Shown: piece after piece, positions 20,884 to 24,900 of the stretch | Numbering within the stretch: the stretch's first letter is position 1 | Layout: each line of letters starts with the position of its first letter | Assembly (NCBI GenBank): GCA_016929775.1 | Contig: JAFGIE010000066.1 | Span: forward strand, 1 to 24,900 | Reading direction: 5' to 3' | DNA from: Anaerolineae bacterium | Lineage (GTDB): Bacteria > Chloroflexota > Anaerolineae > JAFGEY01 | Length of the DNA: 24,900 nucleotides | The notes under the pieces: model-generated | What the model was told of the DNA's origin: nothing | What the model saw: the letters and a program-made list of their open reading frames with translations, nothing else | The model's database searches: none | Program-made: the position numbers and the translations under genes

Positions 20884-22884
20884 TCACTCCAGGATCAGTT
20901 GGTCTGGTCCAGGCTGTTGATCTCGATCCAGCACCCGCAGGCGCTGCATCGAGCCCAGTTCGTACCATCCCACCCACAGCGTCCGCGCCGCGGGATCGAA
21001 CGGTACGTCAAGCACGTGCGTGTCCACGATCTCGTCGCCGGGTCGCCACCACGTGGTCGGGTAGTATCCGGCGCCGGGCGCTCGATCGTCTTGCGCGATC
21101 ACGGCGCCGCCGCTGTCGAGATGGATGGTCACAGTATAGTCCGTGGACAGCGGCGCCGTCGTCCGCCATCGCAGCTGGACGTGCGTGCCTCCGTCCTCCG
21201 TGGGCGCCGCCCCCCAGCTTAGCAGCTCGATCCCGCCCTCAAAGCGCGCGATCGCGTCTGCTGGCTGCGTTAGCCGGTCTCCGCGGAAGGCGACATACAG
21301 CAACCTCGGTTCTGCGTCCAGGTCGCCGCGCTCCAGCGGGCCTGCCCAGACGGTGATCTCGCTCGGCCAAGGCAGCACCTGGCGCACGCCGCCCATGTCG
21401 CCGTGGGGCCACGCCAGCGCCAGCACCTGCTCTGCCTCGACCACCGGGTCGCGCCCCAAGATCGAGACCTGCTCCGGCGAGGCGACCAGCAGGTTGACGG
21501 CGATCCGGTTCTCCCACATACGGGGTCCCAGGTACACGTGCCGTCCGGGGATCAGCGCGCCCCGTGGCTCGCCCAGTCCCTCGGCCTGCCAGCCTGTGCC
21601 CAGGAAGCGGTTGATCTCGACCGCTTCCTGCAGCTGGTCGGCCTCGAAGGCATAGCCCAGTTCCTGGGCGTTTCCGGCGTGGCGCACGAAATAGTCGTAC
21701 CCGCCCCACACTGCAGAACCCACCAGCACGATGGCGATCAGCGACCGTCCCAGCCCAGCGCGCCCGGCAGCTGCCAGGCGGGTGTGCGCCCACTCGAGCC
21801 CGACCGCCGGGAAGACGGCAGCAACCGGGAGCACGCCAACCGCGCGCAAAAAGTGCGGACAGTCCTCCGCCAGCACTGTCGGCGCCAGCATCACCGCTGT
21901 CCAGATCAGCGACAGCGCGCACGCGCTTTCGCGACGCGACTTTGCCACACAAAGCAGCACCCCCAACACGAAAAAGGCCGAGGCCAAGGGATCGAAGAGG
22001 GGGCGCAAGGGGACATTGTGGCGCGGAATCGCGTCGCCGCGCACGACGAACAGCCCCGCCGCGCGCAGCACGTTGCCGGCAAGCATGCCGAGTGGGTCGC
22101 CGTCGTTGATCGCGGGATTCAGGATCGATACCTGTCCCGTGCGCTCGGCAAAGAGCTCCCAGTGCGTGACTCCGTAGGCGAGCAGTGGCGCCGTTGCCAA
22201 CACGGCTGGGAGCAGCAGGGACAGCCACTCAGAGCGGTCGAGCCGCTCGCGGGCGATCCAGATCTGGAAAAGAGCGAAACCAGCCAGCGCGACAAACACC
22301 AAGCGCGCCGCCGTATAGGTGTACCAGCTCAGGCCCATGAGCACGCCCGCGAGCACGATGCACACTGTGCGTGCTCTGCCCTGCCGTCCACGTCCGCTCC
22401 ACCACAGCCAGAGGGAAAGGGCGACGACGAACGGCATGCTGACCGCGCGTAGCCCGATCCGGCTCAGGTTCACAGGCCACGGTGCGACGGCGATCAGCGC
22501 TGCGCTCCACAGGCCTGCGCGCTCGCCAAAGAGCGCCCGCGTCATCGCAAAGGTTGCTGGTACCGTGAGTGTCCCCAGGACCGCGGCGGCGACCCGCACC
22601 GCAAAGGGCGTGCGGCCCCACACTGCCATCGCCAGGGACATCGCGTACAGGAACAACGGCTCACGCCCGTTGTTGGCGGCAAAAAAGATGGGGCGGTTCC
22701 CCTGTAGGATGCGCCATGCATCCTGACCGTTGAAGGCTTCGTCGTGATACAGGCCCAAAGGCAGCGTACCCAGCCGGTAGGTGCGCATCATCGCGCCTAC
22801 GAGCACGATCGCTGCTAGGATGGCCCACGTCACGGAGAAACGCCCTCTCCGGGGGGGTATCGGCCCCTCAATCTGCGCGCTCAC
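20884..22884 (-). CDS. GT39-like membrane glycosyltransferase with C-terminal beta module
   Basis: The 666-residue product has about eleven transmembrane helices (residues 18-410) and an extracytoplasmic C-terminal half. The first external loop carries LYHDEAFNGQDAWRI (45-59); an Asp-Glu pair here is the catalytic feature of ArnT/PMT-type GT39 enzymes that use polyprenyl-phosphate sugars. A GREPLF segment and the LSRIGLRAVSMP helix follow as in that family. The last 120 residues form the YYPTTWW beta module (near residue 606) shared with the 1067-residue protein. GTG 22884 gives the longest frame but has no Shine-Dalgarno and lies 8 bases after a TATAAT box, so it would be leaderless. GTG 22833 is an alternative with GGAGAGGG upstream, beginning directly at helix 1. 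It is the first gene of a three-gene series. Confidence 0.87.
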   Translation of the reverse strand: MSAQIEGPIPPRRGRFSVTWAILAAIVLVGAMMRTYRLGTLPLGLYHDEAFNGQDAWRILQGNRPIFFAANNGREPLFLYAMSLAMAVWGRTPFAVRVAAAVLGTLTVPATFAMTRALFGERAGLWSAALIAVAPWPVNLSRIGLRAVSMPFVVALSLWLWWSGRGRQGRARTVCIVLAGVLMGLSWYTYTAARLVFVALAGFALFQIWIARERLDRSEWLSLLLPAVLATAPLLAYGVTHWELFAERTGQVSILNPAINDGDPLGMLAGNVLRAAGLFVVRGDAIPRHNVPLRPLFDPLASAFFVLGVLLCVAKSRRESACALSLIWTAVMLAPTVLAEDCPHFLRAVGVLPVAAVFPAVGLEWAHTRLAAAGRAGLGRSLIAIVLVGSAVWGGYDYFVRHAGNAQELGYAFEADQLQEAVEINRFLGTGWQAEGLGEPRGALIPGRHVYLGPRMWENRIAVNLLVASPEQVSILGRDPVVEAEQVLALAWPHGDMGGVRQVLPWPSEITVWAGPLERGDLDAEPRLLYVAFRGDRLTQPADAIARFEGGIELLSWGAAPTEDGGTHVQLRWRTTAPLSTDYTVTIHLDSGGAVIAQDDRAPGAGYYPTTWWRPGDEIVDTHVLDVPFDPAARTLWVGWYELGSMQRLRVLDRDQQPGPDQLILE

Positions 22885-22891
22885 GCCGCAG

Positions 22892-22919
22892 ATTATAGCA
22901 CAAGTCGGTCAATTGTCAA
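22892..22919 (-). promoter_or_regulatory. Consensus sigma70 promoter of the GT39-like gene series
   Basis: On the minus strand TTGACA (22914-22919) and TATAAT (22892-22897) are both perfect and separated by 16 bases. Seven bases lie between the -10 box and GTG 22884. It should drive the GT39-like, surface protein and 1067-residue genes. It is the best promoter match in the window. Confidence 0.85.
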
Positions 22920-22932
22920 AGAAGCGGGCCAC

Positions 22933-22953
22933 GGGACCAGGCTTTTCGGTCCC
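22933..22953 (-). terminator. Terminator-like hairpin after the 549-residue membrane protein gene
   Basis: GGGACC and GGTCCC (22933-22938, 22948-22953) pair around a 9-base loop containing GAAAAG, starting 6 bases after the TAG at 22959-22961 in the direction of transcription. It separates the upstream gene from the promoter at 22892-22919. A short pyrimidine-rich CTTCTTTG follows rather than a full T-tract. Confidence 0.55.
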
Positions 22954-22958
22954 TATCC

Positions 22959-24608
22959 CTAGTCCAGTACGTCGCCGCGTGCCCAGACAGACATCTGCTG
23001 ATGAGTGAGAAGCCACTGGTAGCCATAGGTTCCAAGCAGGTCGCCAGCATCTGTGCACGGTTGCCCCCACAGGAAGACGAGAGTGTAATGCTGCGACAGG
23101 GCATCCATCTCTTCCGCAATGAACTCCCGGCACGAAAAGTCAAACCGGTCTGCCTGGCCCAGCTCCCATCTACGCGAGACAACGGGGATGTCCCGGACCC
23201 TGATCGGGCCGACGTCAAAGACCGCGGGATAGACGCCTCCCTTCTGCAGAATGTAGTAACAGTCTAGAGCATAGGGCACCGGGTTGCGGGGCGTGAGCAT
23301 TTCGAGGGTGGACCGGGGTGAGGATGGATAGTACTCGGTCAGCGACATCACCGTGCCCCCCTCTGGAAGCGCGGAGAGTTGGGCGGCATGTCCGCGGAAT
23401 ACCCAGTCCGCTCGCACAAAGACCAGTGTCGTCAGCGCCAGGCAAACGCCCGCGCTAACTGCGAGGGTGCTTCGGACAAACGGGCGCAATTGGGGGGAGA
23501 GCGGACCCAGCAGGCAGAGTCCCCAGAACAGGACGTAGGGAAAGAGCCGCTGGTCGAAGCGCAGGAAATCGGACACGCCAGTTGGGACCAGGAGCCAGAG
23601 CAGGAAAGAGAACCCAAACAGGACGAACCACTCTCCTCTTCTGTTGTGGACTGGCGAGGCAGGCTGGGAGGGTTCGCTTGCTTTCCTAGAGCGGAGCCAA
23701 CTCCACACGCGGCTGCCGAGTGCCAAGCCCAGCATGGCGAGACGGATCCCGTTCTGCAGGACGGCGGGCGAGACAGTCTGTGGGATGGCTTCCACAGAGT
23801 AGATCAGCATCGTCTGGATGGAGACGAATACCCGCTCCGCCAGAGATGGGAAAGGCCCGACCTCGCCGGGTTCCGTGCGGCCAACCAGGTAGGCCAGAAG
23901 CAAGAGCACACCTGGCAAGAAGCACAGTGCAGCCTCCCACAGCAGCGGCGAAAGCAACCTCGTGCGGCGCTGGACGCTCCGCACGAGGATCGAGAGCAGC
24001 GTACACGCGAGTGCCATGAGAAAGGGTATGACGTGGGTCAGGTAGAGCAGCGTGCACAGCGCCAGCATACCCCACGACGCCCACCCAAAGCGGCCTTTCT
24101 GCCGGGCGTACCAGTATCCTATGACAAACATGGAGAGCCCAAGGGCCAGGTAGTAGTTCAGCACGCCGCTCATAAAGAAGCCATTGTAGGCAATGATGCC
24201 CAAAATCCAGGACCAGAGGCCCAATCGTGGATCGACCCGCGTAAGAAAGTAGTGACCTCCGGCGAGGAAGGCGAACACCGAGATCGAGAGCAGGACCTTG
24301 CCGGCAGCCAGCCAGGGCATGATTCTCGAGAGCGCATAAAGGATCAGGATGATGGTCCAGTAGGGGATCGGGCGCCATTTGACGACAAAGGCGTCCCCCG
24401 GATCGGACAAGTAGTACGCCTCGAGGAGATGTTTGGGAAAGTCCTGCGATGGCGGGAAGTGAATCACCCAGATCGGAATCAGGGCGATTAGGTACAGGAG
24501 CAGTGGAAGCCAGCACGTGCGTTTCCACAGATGCGAGAACCGACTGGCCTTGTGCCGCCTGGACCCGTTTGGCGTGGCCGAGACGCTGTGCTTTTGTTGA
24601 TCGCTCAC
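22959..24608 (-). CDS. GT-C-like integral membrane protein, unknown substrate
   Basis: The 549-residue product has a polar basic N-terminus (1-30), about eleven to twelve transmembrane helices (32-410) and a 130-residue C-terminal extracytoplasmic domain with several Cys. The first external loop contains PPSQDFPKHLLEAYY (52-66); a D-x-P-x-H motif at this position is typical of GT-C membrane glycosyltransferase-like proteins of uncharacterised type. GTG 24608 was chosen because AGGAG lies 6 bases upstream; the frame stays open for 75 more codons with no such signal and unlike composition. Its codon and base use are slightly less GC-rich than the neighbouring genes, suggesting a different history. 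It is separated from the downstream series by a hairpin and a new promoter. Confidence 0.8.
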   Translation of the reverse strand: MSDQQKHSVSATPNGSRRHKASRFSHLWKRTCWLPLLLYLIALIPIWVIHFPPSQDFPKHLLEAYYLSDPGDAFVVKWRPIPYWTIILILYALSRIMPWLAAGKVLLSISVFAFLAGGHYFLTRVDPRLGLWSWILGIIAYNGFFMSGVLNYYLALGLSMFVIGYWYARQKGRFGWASWGMLALCTLLYLTHVIPFLMALACTLLSILVRSVQRRTRLLSPLLWEAALCFLPGVLLLLAYLVGRTEPGEVGPFPSLAERVFVSIQTMLIYSVEAIPQTVSPAVLQNGIRLAMLGLALGSRVWSWLRSRKASEPSQPASPVHNRRGEWFVLFGFSFLLWLLVPTGVSDFLRFDQRLFPYVLFWGLCLLGPLSPQLRPFVRSTLAVSAGVCLALTTLVFVRADWVFRGHAAQLSALPEGGTVMSLTEYYPSSPRSTLEMLTPRNPVPYALDCYYILQKGGVYPAVFDVGPIRVRDIPVVSRRWELGQADRFDFSCREFIAEEMDALSQHYTLVFLWGQPCTDAGDLLGTYGYQWLLTHQQMSVWARGDVLD

Positions 24609-24770
24609 GGCCCACTCCTGCGGTGTTGAGCACGCTAGCCGTTCCGGGACGGGAGGTACTGCCTGGACGATGGTCTGCGTATGGCGCGAGCGCGTGTCTC
24701 CTGGCTCTGGTTGGCCCACCATAACGACCGCAGCGTGCGCGCCACGGGCCCCGCACACACCGGCAATCTC

Positions 24771-24800
24771 ATTATACATCAGTGCTTTCAGAATCACCAA
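24771..24800 (-). promoter_or_regulatory. Candidate promoter of the 549-residue membrane protein gene
   Basis: A perfect TATAAT (24771-24776, minus strand) has TTGGTG (24795-24800) 18 bases upstream. It predicts a leader of about 155 bases before GTG 24608; no gene or recognisable riboswitch was seen in that leader. Confidence 0.55.
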
Positions 24801-24825
24801 CGATCGTGTCACACCCGCCACCCAC

Positions 24826-24854
24826 TTGGGCAAATGCTCGACCTATGGTAGAAT
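24826..24854 (+). promoter_or_regulatory. Divergent plus-strand promoter at the right edge
   Basis: TTGGGC (24826-24831) and TAGAAT (24849-24854) are separated by 17 bases, pointing out of the window, about 25 bases from the -35 of the minus-strand promoter. Confidence 0.5.
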
Positions 24855-24893
24855 GATCATGTGATTCGATGATCAGCGCAGGGACAGGCATCC

Positions 24894-24900
24894 ATGACCA
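24894..24900 (+). CDS. Possible 5' end of a plus-strand gene cut by the window edge
   Basis: ATG at 24894 is preceded by an AGG-containing purine stretch and lies about 30 bases downstream of the predicted transcription start. Only two codons are visible, so no product can be named. ATG 24869 is also open to the edge and is an alternative start. Confidence 0.3.

Noticed and set aside
24609..24833. 75-codon extension of the 549-residue membrane protein from TTG 24833
   Set aside because: An AGGAG site lies 6 bases before GTG 24608, and the extension would run through the predicted TATAAT promoter.
1..24900. Insertion sequences, integrase genes, attachment sites, tRNA or rRNA genes
   Set aside because: No transposase or integrase motifs, terminal repeats with target duplications, or structured RNA genes were seen on either strand.

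Overview
This 24.9 kb window is high-GC bacterial chromosome with short gaps, several 1-7 nt start/stop overlaps and many GTG starts. Protein style suggests a Chloroflexota bacterium (Anaerolineae-like): multi-pass GT39/GT-C membrane enzymes, a surface protein with TPTPTP linkers, and a split methylmalonyl-CoA mutase. That placement is an inference from gene content, not a computed phylogeny. No stretch of more than 300 bases lacks a gene.

Region 1 (1-1034, minus) holds a small membrane-anchored or secreted protein of unknown function. Its own promoter overlaps the stop codon of meaB.

Region 2 (1035-10743, minus) is one long co-oriented series of twelve genes behind a sigma70-like promoter at about 10715-10743. 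In transcription order it encodes a HIT hydrolase, a hexapeptide acyltransferase, a DUF1405 membrane protein, a small membrane protein and a methyltransferase-like protein. These are followed by a carboxyltransferase (12S/PccB type), a PycB/OadA-type carboxyltransferase (5S type), a 71-residue carrier-like protein with no biotin-attachment domain, an unknown membrane protein, the large and small subunits of methylmalonyl-CoA mutase, and the MeaB chaperone GTPase. The second half makes metabolic sense: biotin-dependent carboxyl transfer linking pyruvate/oxaloacetate with propionyl-/methylmalonyl-CoA, then mutase and its G-protein, giving propionate/succinyl-CoA interconversion. Biotin carboxylase, a biotinylated carrier and methylmalonyl-CoA epimerase are not in the window.

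Region 3 (10767-16277, plus) is divergent from region 2 and starts with a biotin-protein ligase, which fits the biotin-dependent enzymes next door. It continues with an MFS transporter, a membrane-anchored methyltransferase, a 59-residue membrane protein, selenophosphate synthase and a DUF2961/GH172 glycoside hydrolase. The selD gene has an in-frame UGA at codon 17, exactly at the catalytic Cys/Sec position, so it is read here as a selenoprotein. A conventional caller would truncate it. A perfect 14-bp hairpin closes the region.

Region 4 (16297-24900) has four minus-strand genes for cell-envelope glycan or surface functions: a 549-residue GT-C-like membrane protein, a 666-residue GT39-like enzyme behind a consensus promoter, a signal-peptide/PT-linker/C-terminal-anchor surface protein, and a 1067-residue membrane protein. 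The GT39-like enzyme and the 1067-residue protein share a repeated C-terminal beta-rich module. A divergent promoter and possibly the first codons of a plus-strand gene lie at the right edge.
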